From Bugula neritina (taxonomy: Eukaryota > Bryozoa > Gymnolaemata > Cheilostomatida > Bugulidae), in NCBI GenBank assembly GCA_964035545.1, contig CAXIUT010000005.1, forward strand, positions 1 through 25,619: DNA of 25,619 nucleotides, read 5' to 3'. A program made the position numbers and the translations under genes. Position 1 is the stretch's first letter. The number at the start of each line of letters is the position of its first letter. Below, one piece after another: positions 10,416 through 21,411 of this stretch. Under the pieces are notes generated by a model, which searched no databases, was not told the origin of the DNA, and was given only the letters and a program-made list of their open reading frames with translations.

Positions 10416-10564
10416 ATGATATTTGTCTATGTCTTTGTTTTGTTCTTTTTGGTTTTAGTGGTCGATGATAGCTGATAATTATGGTTTTATTTGTCTTTAT
10501 TGGAGTAGAGTTGATAGGCTTTTTCTTTATCTTTTGTTAGTAATTTTTTGAAAAATGCCTTTGA
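10416..10564 (+). CDS. Very hydrophobic small membrane protein, possibly the end of a larger gene
   Basis: ATG 10416 opens a frame that, after removal of a 20-nt intron (10452-10471), reads MIFVYVFVLFF joined to LIIMVLFVFIGVELIGFFFIF and ends EEFFEKCL at TGA 10562-10564. Upstream in the same frame, ATG 10266 opens MIYHNQFYTLANEITELDK and a further hydrophobic stretch, but a TGA at 10377-10379 interrupts it. No GT...AG pair spans that TGA, so either two tiny ORFs, a decayed gene, a sequence error or readthrough is possible. I am unsure this is a functional gene. Confidence 0.35.
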
Positions 10565-10719
10565 AGTATTCTACATCTAACGACACTATTATAATATATT
10601 ATTTATTATTGTTGATTTAGATATTTACCTATGAATGATTAATATAAGCAGATAGATTCAATAAATATCATTAGAGTTTAAAAACTATGTAAAAGAATTA
10701 TGATTTAATTACTTTTTAA

Positions 10720-13700
10720 ATGTAAGATATATCTCTGCTTCCCTCCTGGGATCCAGAATAACATACTGCCGCTCTACTCAAAACCCCCCTAGAACAAAAA
10801 ACACTCAAAACAAAACTAGATAAAATCTATCAAATCAGTTCCTACAATGAACTCGAATACGTTGACTAAGTTCTCGACGCATATATCTGGATCAGATTAA
10901 CTCATTAGTATCCAGAATCAGAAAAGTTTTTTGCCACTGAAAAAGCCCACAAGTGGTTCTTCTAGGAATTCATCAGCACATCTATCCGCTACATGATCAT
11001 ATGCCGAAGGTTCCAGAATCTAGTGATGATGGTCCTCACTCAACAAATGATGGTTGAAGCTTTAAAACTCTATTCTAAAAGATTCGACTTGCTGGACAAA
11101 TACCCAAAAACAAACAATATCCTAAAAATAGTGTTCGAATTCGATAAACAATTCTACAAACTCAACTACATCAACAACCACCTCCACCTACCCACCAGTC
11201 CATCATCATAAACCCTATCAAATAATGATGATTTCATTGCCACTTTAAAACCTGACATGAAAGTTGATATTATCAAAATAGATCCTCACTCTAGAAGGTT
11301 TTCTTGGCTGCCTGGTCTTATCAAAAAAATAACATCTATCAATGTACATGTAGTACCATAAAATGATAAAACTATCTATCCTTTTGAAAAGAAAATGATG
11401 TATGTCTATCCCCATGGCTCCATGAAAAACAAATATTAATGGAGATATACCCTCGCTAAGGGAGATAAAGTTGATTTCCAAGATAATAGGTCTTGTTGGG
11501 TCGAAGCTACTGTCAGCGATATCAGAGCTGAGTAACTAGATCCATAAGGACAACATGTTGAGTTGTAGCTGTCCTGGGATGAACAGAGCTAGTGGATTGG
11601 ACAGTGTGATACAAGAATACAAGCCCATGGGACTTTTTCTAATGGACCTTGCAACATATCAAGAGGAATGGCATAAAGCTATCTCGATGATTTCAATGAT
11701 ATGCTTCTAGATCCATAAATGAAAAGTATTGGAGTAATCAGATATGAATACTGTCGCTCATAAATGCTGATAGAACTTATCAATTATGTCAACAAAGATT
11801 TGAATCTCTTTGAAAGAGTACTAGAAGCTATTCAAAATAGAAAATTTGGAATTGAAGCCACAGCTGATCTAGTTGCCTGCATTTCACAGTTACATCCTCT
11901 TTTGCATCGGAAATTTGCTTTAAGTTATCTCAGTAGGATGTCTGAAGTACTCTTGGAATATGTTACTAAAGCTGATGATATTACTATAAGAAACTTCACC
12001 AAATAGAGATTTGAATCAGTTAACAGTGCATTGACTGAGTTCCTAAAAAGAGTAAAATCTTCAGCTCAAAGAAAAGCAGTCTGTGAATAACTCCAACTAT
12101 GTCTATCAATCAGATTCCTTGAATCAGACTTTTTAGATAGAAAGCTCTATGCTGTTACAATCATAACTAGTTTATTGAAACAAAGTAAGCACAAGGCACT
12201 TAAGCGATCTTTCGATGAGTTGATTGATTGGATCAGAGATAAGAAGGTACTAAATTGTATTTATAATTAGAAATCACATTCTTAGTTGATTTCTCGATCA
12301 GCAGATCTACTTCAATATTTCTTACTCTCACATCCTACTTTTGATTAGTTGTTACCTCTTTTAGAATGGAACTAATATATTCTTAAGTTGTTGAATGAAT
12401 GCTACTAATACTTCCCTGAAAGTTTCAGATAGTAGCTAGTCAAAAGAATAAAATCAAGAAAAAACGTCAAGAATAAAGATGCCATAGATATAGTAAAGAG
12501 GACATTGGGATGTGAGTTATGGTTATTATAAAATGGCGGATAATGTTGGGTTTCAGTAATAAGAGATAAAATGAAAAGAAAAGCTGATATAGCTTAGGTA
12601 TTCAAATGTCCATTTCCTGTTGTTGATAAAATAACAAAGTAAGTTTCACAAATTAACTAATGTAAATTCAGAACCTAATATTTCTTATTACTACATGAAG
12701 CTAACTATCTATCTATTGTACTTAAAAATTAAAATCTACCATTTCTGGAAAGAGTACAATTTGCTGCCTTAGCTATTGAACCTTTCTCTAAAATTAAAGA
12801 TTAACTCTTCCAAGCCCTAGCTCCTTATACTCTCAAAATTGATTAACTACCTATTTAGGCACAAAATTTCTTTATCTCAGTATTGCCTAAAATAAGTTCT
12901 CAAAATGTATCACAACTATTCAAAGAAAACTTCAGTTAATAATAAAAACTAAAAAGTATGGGTAGTGGTCAATTCGAATTATTCAAAAGTTGTTTCCTTA
13001 GAGTTAATGAAGAAGAACGTCTGATAGATCGAAGAATAGTTAGTGTATATCCCACTGCTCATTCTTATCGTAAATAAAGAAAATAAATTTTGACTATTAA
13101 AGCTAATCCTAATCAATTGATGGGTATGAGTGAGTTGATGATTGTTGTTTTTGGAAGTGCCAATATGAAAGTCACACAACTTAGTTTATAATTTATTGGG
13201 TTCTTGTTTTAACATCTATCGCCTTAACTCGCTTCTAGTGTGCTTACTTTTAGAACTACTTTTCTTGAAAATTGTCTCAGTAAGTTGTATTAATCAACTT
13301 CTCATCAGTAAAAATATCTCAGAATTATCGAAGGTATCCTTGATTAATCATAAAAAGCAGGTATTGATGCAGAACCATCAGTTAGTTCACTATTCATTAC
13401 TCAAAGTTTAACTCTCAAGTTAGTTGATCACTTCAATGTTAATAAATCAAGATCATTGCTTGAAGTATCAGCCAGTTTAACTCTCCATTAACTTAGAGGA
13501 TAGATCTCAAGACATCTAAATGCATATCCTCATGAAGTCAAATTGCTATTAGGAGATAAATAACTTGATCCAAGAATGAATGGAAGAGTCATCCACACTT
13601 TAGGTTTAACTAATATGTAGCTAACAGCTGAAAAAAGAGTAAGTGTTGATAAAGTAAATCTAACTGAGACGGATGGTAGTTTAACTGAAAAGTGCAAAGA

Positions 13701-16700
13701 CGTTCTTAAAAGAATATTCAGATAGTTTAGTCAGATGGGATTGATGAGCAAACCTCAATGTCAAAAATATCATCAACGTTGTGTAGGATAGGTAAGTTCA
13801 ATGAGTGAAAGTAAGGTAGATAAAATCTATTAGAGCTACGATACTGATAAAGATGGATATTTAACAGAAGATAATTTCTTATCATTTTATGCTCATTCTG
13901 CAAAAACAAGATAAAGTACAGTTTGGAATAATCTTGAAACTTTTGGCATCAGAAATGATCTAGAAGATCTTACTCAACTTGATATCGAGTATCCTAATCC
14001 AGATTCTTTGATAAGACATCTTCTATTCAATAACAAACATTTCATGTCTCTGCTCATTAAACTTTTGCAAAGCGATGATGATAAATTAGCACTGACTGCT
14101 TGGAGAGTTGCAAGTCGATTGCCTATACTTCCTTCTGAGACTTTCTTTGCATAAAATGGAAATATAATGAAACCTTTGCTTTTCAGATATTGGCTTTTTG
14201 AAGTTATTTCCAGTAGTAGCTGGTAACTACTAAGTGCTGAAGTACTTGAACGCATTTTAAACTCATAAATATAGACAACATGTATTGGTCTTAGAGCAGC
14301 TATCAACAGTCCTAACTTCTAAGCTTAAACTTTTGACAAAATATTGAATAACTTGAAGAAATTAAATATTCACAACCAGCTATCATTCCATTCTCAGGTA
14401 GTTCTTGACAATACATTGAGGATATTATAGTGGTTATTGAGGGAAAATGAGGGAATAAGAAAGTACTATTCTTAGAAATATTCATAATATGCTCCATTAT
14501 TGGCTGCAGGCCTGATGAGTAAAAATATGGTAATAAGAAAGATGTATTGCTAGGCTGTTAAAAATATATTAGTCTAATCTGCTTCGAACCATATTGAAAT
14601 ATTTGAACCATTCTTTATGTTGGTTTATGGTAATTTCTAAAAATGTGATAAATCAACTCTATCCTTCTAATACTTTGATCTTTACTCAGAACTGCTATAA
14701 ATATTGAAATTGCATCAATAATTGCTACCTAAATTAGAACTCAACTGGTTGATTCTTACACAAAGCATGATTTCTCTCTTTTTGGCTCATAAATCAACTG
14801 AAGCTGGCCTGAATTCTCCTCCAGATCAAGTTGCCCAGGGATATCTTCGCATTCTAAGAAAAATGTTAAATGATAACACTTTACCTCACATGGTTCCTTT
14901 GGTTAAATTTTTATTCCAACATTCTTTGTTCCCTGATTCAGGTCAAAACAAATTAAAAAATAGTAAATCAAGAAAAGAAGGTTATTAACTCTTACATACT
15001 ATTTGTGACATGCGTGACGGAGATGGTGATTCCCCAGGATTGAAAGAACTATTTTCCGCAGGTTTCAAAAGTGTATACAAGAAGATGTCGTCAAATAAAA
15101 CATCAAGTTACAGTTTCTCATATTTCTATAGCTACAACTAGGCTCGTTCTTAGCTAGGTTATGCAGGAATACGTAATCTTGGTTGCATATGCTATATGAT
15201 ATCAATGTTACAGCAACTATTCATGACACAATCTTTCAGAAGTCTAGTTATGATGGCATAAGATGGCCAGCCTGAATGTTTAGTAAAGAAAGGTACAAAA
15301 GAAGTAGATGATAATTTGTTCCATCAACTACAAAATCTATTTTCTAACTTGACTCTAACATAAAGACAAGAGTACAATCCTGATTAGTTTTGTTTTGCTT
15401 TCAAAGATACAGATGGACAACCAGTCAATGTCTCAATTCAACAAGATGCACAATAGTTTTTAAACATTTTCTTTGATAGAATATAGACTCCATTGAAGGA
15501 AACTCCCTTCAAACATATAGTTGAAGATATATTTGGTGGAAAGACATCAAATCAAACCCAATGTTCGAATTGCAAAGCAATAAACTAAAGATTATAAAAC
15601 TTTTATCCTTTATCTCTATAAATAAAAGGCATAAAAAGTATTTACGAATCATTGACTAAATTAATTCAAGGAGAAGTAATATCAGATTATCAATGTGATG
15701 CATGTAATAAGAAAGCAGATGTAACAAAGAGTTGTTTGATATCAAAGGTACCTAACTATTTTATAATCCATCTTCAAAGAATATGTTTTAACTATGATAA
15801 ATTCTAAAACTAAAAAATCAATTCTAAATTTTAATTTCCACAAAATCTTAATGTCTACAATTATACTACAGATAAACAAAAAAATAAAGGCAATGCTGAT
15901 GATTATTAATTTACATTAAAAGGTATTGTACTACACTATGGCAGTGCATAATTTGGACACTATTTTAGTTATATCAAAGAATCTTAAAATAAATGGATCT
16001 AATTCAATGACTAAAGAGTTCGATAATTTGATCCTAGTGATATTTAGGCTGATTGTTTTGGTGGATAAAATTGGAGAAGGTAAAGTCAAAGCGCTTATCT
16101 ATTAGTTTATTAGAAAGTTAAAAAAGTACCACTCAGATTATAATTTAATTCAACTTAACAATAAAATACTATCATGAGGAATTTTGGATTAAAAGATGCC
16201 ATCTATGTTCCACCTCTCAAAATGGAAGAATAATAAACAAGAAATTAGTTCAATGAGTAACTTCTATAAAAAGAAAAGATGGTTTAATAGAAATAAAAGT
16301 AAATCGAGAAGGGATAGTAAAGCTAGAATAAATAAAAATAAGCATAAAAGAAGATAATAGTAGAATTAGATCCTAATATCATACCAACATATATATCAGA
16401 ATAGCAACAAAATAAAATATCAAAAGCTAATGAATAATTCAGTTTTACTCTCAATTTGTCTAATGATTAATTTGCACATTTCCTACATAAAGTATTAACC
16501 ATTGATCCGCCTTAACAACTGACTACATAATTTTTATAATTATGCTATGAATGTTTCAACCTTAGAACTATGGTCGATGATGGCTAAGGTCTTAGTTTGT
16601 CTGAATGGGCAGCCAGAAGGTTCAAACAAATTATTGGAGGTCATGGCTGGGAGTTTCTTAAATCTTTTGGACAAAATTGGTAAGCAGATATCCTATCAAT

Positions 16701-18402
16701 TGAACGATCTACCAGAGTTGGTGTTAAAAATTTGTTACAATGCGTTATCACTGATATCATCAAAACTGCTCAAAAAGAAGAGGATTCAACTGAAAAAGAT
16801 CAACTTGTTAAAAACTTCCTATAAAAATATACTCTTATGTTGAACAGTGAAGTAGGCAAGAACTGGACCCGCTTCCGTGAGTATTTCTAGGTATGGATAA
16901 CTCTTATCCAAGATTCTTCAACAGTTCAACAATGGTGTTCAGACATAAAAATGGTATAAAGACTATTAGATTTCATAATGTAATAATATTCACCTTTTTC
17001 TAGAGGACATAAAAGATTTTCATTGAGAAATATGCATTATGGAGCATAATTCGAATATCCCTTGGAAATGTTGACATTATTACTTAAATAAAATTATCAA
17101 GTATCTGATGGATAAAAGAAATGTATGAGACATTATGCCTTCATGGAAAAAGCTATCAAATATCCTACCGATTTGAACATGGTTTAATATCTATGTAAAA
17201 ATGATCGCCCACTTTCATAAAAATTTGCTTATCTCATCTTAGTTTAAACAAGTAAAGTGACTCAAAGTGACGAAGTAAAACCAATTATTTCTACTATCCA
17301 TCGTTTTGTTGAGATAAAAGATTAATTCCAAGAGATGAGACTTAGCTGGCTAATCGGATTCCCTCAAGCAGTCTAGAATCCTAGAACTACATCATATGGT
17401 ATCTATGGCATTTACCCTGATCAAGATACTATCGTCAACTTCATTTCACCCATAAGAGGCCAACCACTGACCCAACAACTTATTAAATTCAAAAACAAGA
17501 TGCAACATGTAGCAGCTTTACTCTTCTCGATGTTTTTGCAATTATAAGCCGATGGATTTATTTAAAATCTTGATAGCTATCCAGGCATTTTTGCATTTGC
17601 AACCAATTTTACATGTTGGGGACAACAATTTGTCGATTCGTATTTTGAAGATACACATCGATCATATACGACCAAGTATTATACTTAGTACGGAGATAGG
17701 TTGAAGGCTTTGTGGGAGGGAAGACCTGGTCGACCTTATGAGAAATATCCTTTGTATTTGGTTGGAAAGACTGTATCTAGAGAGACAGTTAAAGAAGTTC
17801 AAGCTAGTGAGCTATTATAAGTAGAGTATATTGATATAACTTCTAAGATATTACTAATGACATAATAAAATTCATTTTTGAATAAGAGAAATATAAAGAA
17901 CTTTGCTGGTAGTTAAGATTTCAAGGTGAAATTGAACAGTCCTTATGGAGGTGCAGGATATCTTAACATCAATATTGATCGTAGTAATCTATCTAGTGAT
18001 GATGAATAGCCTCAAGACAAGCCATCTAACAATCCTTTTGATAAGGTATTCCAAGGCATACTATTTCGTCGCATTGTTATCAAAAACTTATCATGTTAAA
18101 ACCTTTTGATGATCGGTACAATTAAATCAACAGCTCCTAAACCTAACTTTGAACCAGCTAATATCTAGACTAGTTTCTAGATCAAGGGAGAATCATCATT
18201 TGTTATTACTCTAAAGAAACACAATATTGAGTAACCTTTGGGTGATTTGACATTGTAGTTGAAGATGCTAGGAGCAGCTACTAAGGAAGGATACTGGCCA
18301 AGACAGCTGATAACTGAAATACCACAGCAAGCGCATAATTAAGAAGAAGGAGATAGTTCTGACAACGAACAAGAACCATCAACCAATTCATGGACTATCT
18401 GA
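10720..18402 (+). CDS. Giant ubiquitin-specific protease (USP/C19) with Tudor-like and EF-hand modules
   Basis: A single uninterrupted frame encodes about 2560 residues (an in-frame ATG at 10687 would add 11). It is a deubiquitinase of the very large USP9X/USP24/USP34 type. In order: a helical N-terminus; a Tudor/agenet-like module at ~246-294 (GDKVDFQDNRSCWVEATV); a long alpha-helical region; a ubiquitin-like stretch near 937-970; a canonical EF-hand loop at 1041-1052 (DTDKDGYLTEDN); more helices; then the catalytic domain at ~1486-1800. Catalytic Cys is 1491 in GIRNLGCICYMISMLQQLF (the usual NTC is CIC). QQDAQ-E-F ends at ~1580, with the Glu coded by TAG. Two CxxC pairs form the zinc ribbon (TQCSNCK, YQCDACNKK). 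His 1747 lies in GSAEFGHYFSYI, and the FND Asn/Asp is 1763-1764. The C-terminal 750 residues are helical with an acidic end. No introns are needed. Confidence 0.93.
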
Positions 18403-18470
18403 TCGCATATAATTAAATTGCCTTTTATACAGCCTTTTGCATTTATATCAATATTATCTTTATCATATTT

Positions 18471-18551
18471 GGGGTTGGGGTTGGGGTTGGGGTTGGGGTT
18501 GGGGTTGGGGTTGGGGTTGGGGTTGGGGTTGGGGTTGGGGTTGGGGTTGGG
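18471..18551. repeat. Internal telomere-repeat tract (GGGGTT)n
   Basis: Thirteen perfect G4T2 units plus GGG, in the orientation of a right chromosome end, sit 68 bases after the protease stop and one base before the first tRNA-like gene. This could be a retained interstitial telomere, an alternative chromosome end, or an assembly join. Short open frames inside it (poly-GL or poly-PN) are repeat artefacts. Confidence 0.95.
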
Positions 18552-18552
18552 A

Positions 18553-18654
18553 GACACTGTGGCCGAGCGGTTAAGGCGTATCATTTTAAAAACGTATTCA
18601 ACCTTTTGGATGATAACTTAAAAAAGTGCGTGGGTTCAAATCCCACCAGTGTCT
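18553..18654 (+). tRNA. tRNA-like gene 1, Leu/Ser-type body, 20-nt intron, apparent anticodon UUA
   Basis: A 7-bp acceptor stem (GACACTG/CAGTGTC), box A (TGGCCGAGCGG), a long variable arm (ACTT/AAGT) and box B (GTTCAAATCC) define a type II tRNA, the class used for Leu and Ser. The anticodon stem is TATCA/TGATA, with an insertion of about 20 nt (18590-18609) at the usual 37/38 intron site. Counting from the D arm puts UUA at 18586-18588. That would read UAA, a sense codon here, but a one-base shift would give the Leu anticodon UAA. Five T residues follow, a Pol III terminator. The discriminator base appears to be U, abnormal for Leu (A) or Ser (G). Confidence 0.75.
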
Positions 18655-18785
18655 TTTTGACATCATCTATTCATCATATCTATAATCCAAATATTAGTAA
18701 TTATAGACTGTAAAGCTAAGCAAAGAATATATATTTTTGATGGTTAGCTGAGATAGAGTTAAAAATAAGAGAAAAAAGTAAGGAA

Positions 18786-18899
18786 GACACTGTGGCAGAG
18801 CGGTTAAGGCGTATCATTTAAAAATTAACAGAAGAGGGCTGCAAAGCTTTTAGATGATAACTTACAAAAGTGCATGGGGTTCGAATCCCATCAGTGTCT
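18786..18899 (+). tRNA. tRNA-like gene 2, Leu/Ser-type body, about 31-nt intron, anticodon UAA
   Basis: It has the same acceptor stem, box A (TGGCAGAGCGG, one change) and box B (GTTCGAATCC) as gene 1. The anticodon stem TATCA/TGATA encloses UAA at 18819-18821, which fits tRNA-Leu reading UUA. A 31-nt insertion lies at 18823-18853. The T arm carries an extra G (ATGGGG before TTCGAAT). A run of T follows the gene. The U discriminator is again odd, so identity is tentative. Confidence 0.75.
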
Positions 18900-19023
18900 T
18901 TTTATCTATCTTTAACTATTTAGATAATTTATCCATTCTTTTTAAAATAGATTAAAGAAAGATTTATCATTTTTTATGAAAACCAAAAAGTATTTTTGTT
19001 TACTTGATAAACTATTATGGGAA

Positions 19024-19135
19024 GACACTGTGGCCGAGTGGTTAAGGCGTATCCTTTCGAAATAAATCGATGAAGGCTGTCCGCGCCCAATTGGATAGCT
19101 TCAAAAGTGCGTGGGTTCGAATCCCACCAGTGTCT
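19024..19135 (+). tRNA. tRNA-like gene 3, Leu/Ser-type body, about 31-nt intron, apparent anticodon UCG
   Basis: The acceptor stem, box A (TGGCCGAGTGG) and box B (GTTCGAATCC) match genes 1 and 2, but the anticodon stem is TATCC/GGATA and counting gives UCG at 19057-19059, an Arg anticodon on a type II body. A one-base shift would give CGA, a normal Ser anticodon. The intron-like insertion (19061-19091) is unrelated in sequence to those of the other two. A T run follows as terminator. Confidence 0.72.
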
Positions 19136-19198
19136 TTTTAATCAATATTAAATCTTCTCAATAAAACATAATTTTTTACCAAAAACAACTATGAAATA

Positions 19199-19951
19199 TC
19201 ACTGAGTCCAACTCCACATTAACAGGGCGCCAAATCCTATCATTCCTCCGACAAATCCAAATACATATGCATATAGAATAATCTTATTCTTCTCTCCAAT
19301 ACACTTTCCAATCCACAGACAATGATGACTGAAATCTTAGCAGCAAAGATTGCATATTTAACAGTGATAAGTCAAGTTGTCAACATGCGTGCTGCATATT
19401 TTGCAAAGAGTTGAAGATGATTGAGCGCTATTGGAAGAACGAGGTTGAGTGTATCCTGGGTTCGAGAAGCATAGGATTGTTAGGAAAGTTACCTGGTAGA
19501 TCATCCAGATTAGGCAGTAGTAAATTATGATCTCATCTACTCCCAATAAACACTGCAAATATACCAAATTAGATTTTCCACTAAAATTTTTAAAGCCTAT
19601 ATTGTCATTATTGCTATTTTTGCAATTCGGCTGGATCTTTGGCAAGATGACCATACCCAATGTTCCTGTTAATACTACACAGATGCTCAAAATAAATGCC
19701 AAATTGCCCAGATAGTATTTATACCATCCTTTTTGAAGTGTCATCCTTGGAATCATGGTGTCTTTATGCGAGAAGAGAGGTATGACTGTTCCCCAATGGA
19801 TAGATGGTTGTTCTGGAATGCTGGCAGCTGTTGGAGGAGCAGTAGATAGGTTGGAGGAGACTGGCATGCAGTACTAGAGTTTTTAACTGGGATCATGTTC
19901 AGGAAATTCTCCTTGTATTTCTTCCGAATGGATTGAAGGACGTTTAAACAT
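19199..19951 (-). CDS. DHHC-type protein S-acyltransferase with SHHC core
   Basis: A 250-residue intronless minus-strand ORF runs from ATG 19951-19949 to TGA 19201-19199. DHHC enzymes palmitoylate cysteines of membrane proteins at Golgi or plasma membrane. Visible are membrane helices at about 79-101, 141-161 and 224-246 and a Cys-rich domain CKIC(183-186)...HC(196-197)xxC...SHHC(208-211)LWIGKC...N(222). Zinc-binding cysteines and the nucleophile Cys 211 are present, but the catalytic Asp of DHHC is Ser 208. Only three helices are seen where the family normally has four, and the protein stops soon after the third, missing the usual TTxE and PaCCT regions. It may be a reduced or inactive member. 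Its start lies 57 bases from the second internal telomere tract. Confidence 0.85.
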
Positions 19952-20007
19952 TTTTAGAAATCGAATATGAGTAAATCAAGAAATAGGTATAATATTAAAA
20001 TTTAAAT

Positions 20008-20097
20008 GGGGGTTGGGGTTGGGGTTGGGGTTGGGGTTGGGGTTGGGGTTGGGGTTGGGGTTGGGGTTGGGGTTGGGGTTGGGGTTGGGGTTGGGTT
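20008..20097. repeat. Second internal telomere-repeat tract (GGGGTT)n
   Basis: About 15 G4T2 units lie in the same right-end orientation as the first internal tract. The first unit has an extra G and the last is GGGTT. It fills the intergenic space between the divergent acyltransferase start (19951) and the first arrestin-like start (20112), so any promoter for either gene must overlap or flank it. Confidence 0.95.
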
Positions 20098-20111
20098 ATA
20101 ATTTAAAAAAC

Positions 20112-21263
20112 ATGGGTTCTTCTTTGAACAACGACTCAAGTGTTCAGATCTTCTTGACTACATCTAAAAGGATGTACTATGCAGGCTAGACAGTAGAAGG
20201 AGCAGTCCATATCAACTGCACAGACAACAGACTTTACCATACTCTACGCCTCAGAATTTAAGGAAGATAGTAAGTCCATTGGACCGAGCAACATGGATCA
20301 GGAAAACATAGGCGTACAGTCCACTACCGCAACAGCAAAGATACTTACTTCCACTAATTTGACTTGGCCAAGTTTCCTGGTGGAATACAACTAGGTCATT
20401 ATAGTTTTCCTTTTACCCTGCAACTACCAACAGCCTTTCCTTCTAGCTTCAAATACAATGTAAGTAACTACATTCAATACTATCTATCTCCTTACTTGCC
20501 TGGATACGATGGAGACAGTAGAAATCAGATGTTTAGAAAATCTTTACATATAAGATAACCAGTTAGAGGAACAGGATAGAATGTTAAAGGAGATGGTTAT
20601 AGTTAATCTTTATGCTGTGGATGTTGCTGTAGTGGAGGTATCGTTAATTTGCAATTGCTAATAGATCAGAATCATCTTGAATACAACAAAACTTTCAGGG
20701 TAATGGGAGTAATAGATAATTCAAGTAGTCAGTCTCCAATCAAGAACTTTAAAATTACAATTCGATAAAAAGTAAAATTAATAGCAGCTGGAGGCAAACA
20801 AAGAAATTATTCTAATGATACTCTTATCTATGACTCTTTGAAAGGAGTTTAGATAGGCATGAAGGATTAGTTCAATAGCTAAGTTATTGTCCCTCCTTAG
20901 GTTTTAGGTTACACTGCTATTGGTAGCATCATATCCAGATCATATTGTCTTGCATTGATAGCTGAGGTTAAGTGTTGCTATACTAATCCTCAAATAGAAG
21001 TACCAGTCGTTTTAAATTCAATTAACTAGCCTTAATTCTAAGAAAGTGAACAACAAATGCCTCCCGATCTATGGAATCCAGTCGTTGCTCAACCTCTATC
21101 TTTTGTCAATTTGAAACCTTACATCTACCAACCAATGCCAGGAATAGGAGTGAAAAATCAGGAAGGAATGGCAGTGATGGGTCAAAACTAGATGATGCAC
21201 CAGATGCCAGGAAATAATATGATGTAACAAGCTGAGATGACCAATAATTATATGGGATATTGA
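20112..21263 (+). CDS. Arrestin-domain protein 1, putatively N-myristoylated
   Basis: A 383-residue intronless ORF with the alpha-arrestin fold. Arrestin-like proteins are adaptors linking membrane cargo to ubiquitin ligases and trafficking machinery. N-domain landmarks: YYAGETVEGAVHINC (the xAGExVxG strand), IEGREEVHWTE, and GHYSFPFTLQLPTAFPSSF. C-domain landmarks: LEYNKTFRVMGVIDNSS, IKNFKITIRE, and VIVPPEVLGYTAIGSIISRSY. The N-terminus MGSSLNN fits an N-myristoylation motif. A tight cysteine cluster CCGCCC at residues 168-173 links the two domains and could bind metal or be palmitoylated; it is conserved in all three full paralogues. The C-terminal tail is Met/Asn/Gln-rich. First of a tandem array of four related copies. 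Confidence 0.85.
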
Positions 21264-21411
21264 TCACATCAATTTAATAATATGATTAATTTTATAAAAA
21301 ATTATTATTAAATAAAATTCGTGAAATGAACCTCATATCTGAAGATATTTTTTTTTATTTTATCAAAGACATTATCAAAGATTAATTGATTGGTCATTAT
21401 ATCTAAATTCT

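Noticed and set aside
18339-18621. Open frames on both strands encoding (PN)n or (GL)n repeats
   Set aside because: They are translations of the internal G4T2 tract and have no coding character.
18553-18654. Selenocysteine tRNA
   Set aside because: An 8-bp acceptor is possible if the flanking A-U pair is counted, but the apparent anticodon is not UCA and the D arm is of ordinary Leu/Ser type.
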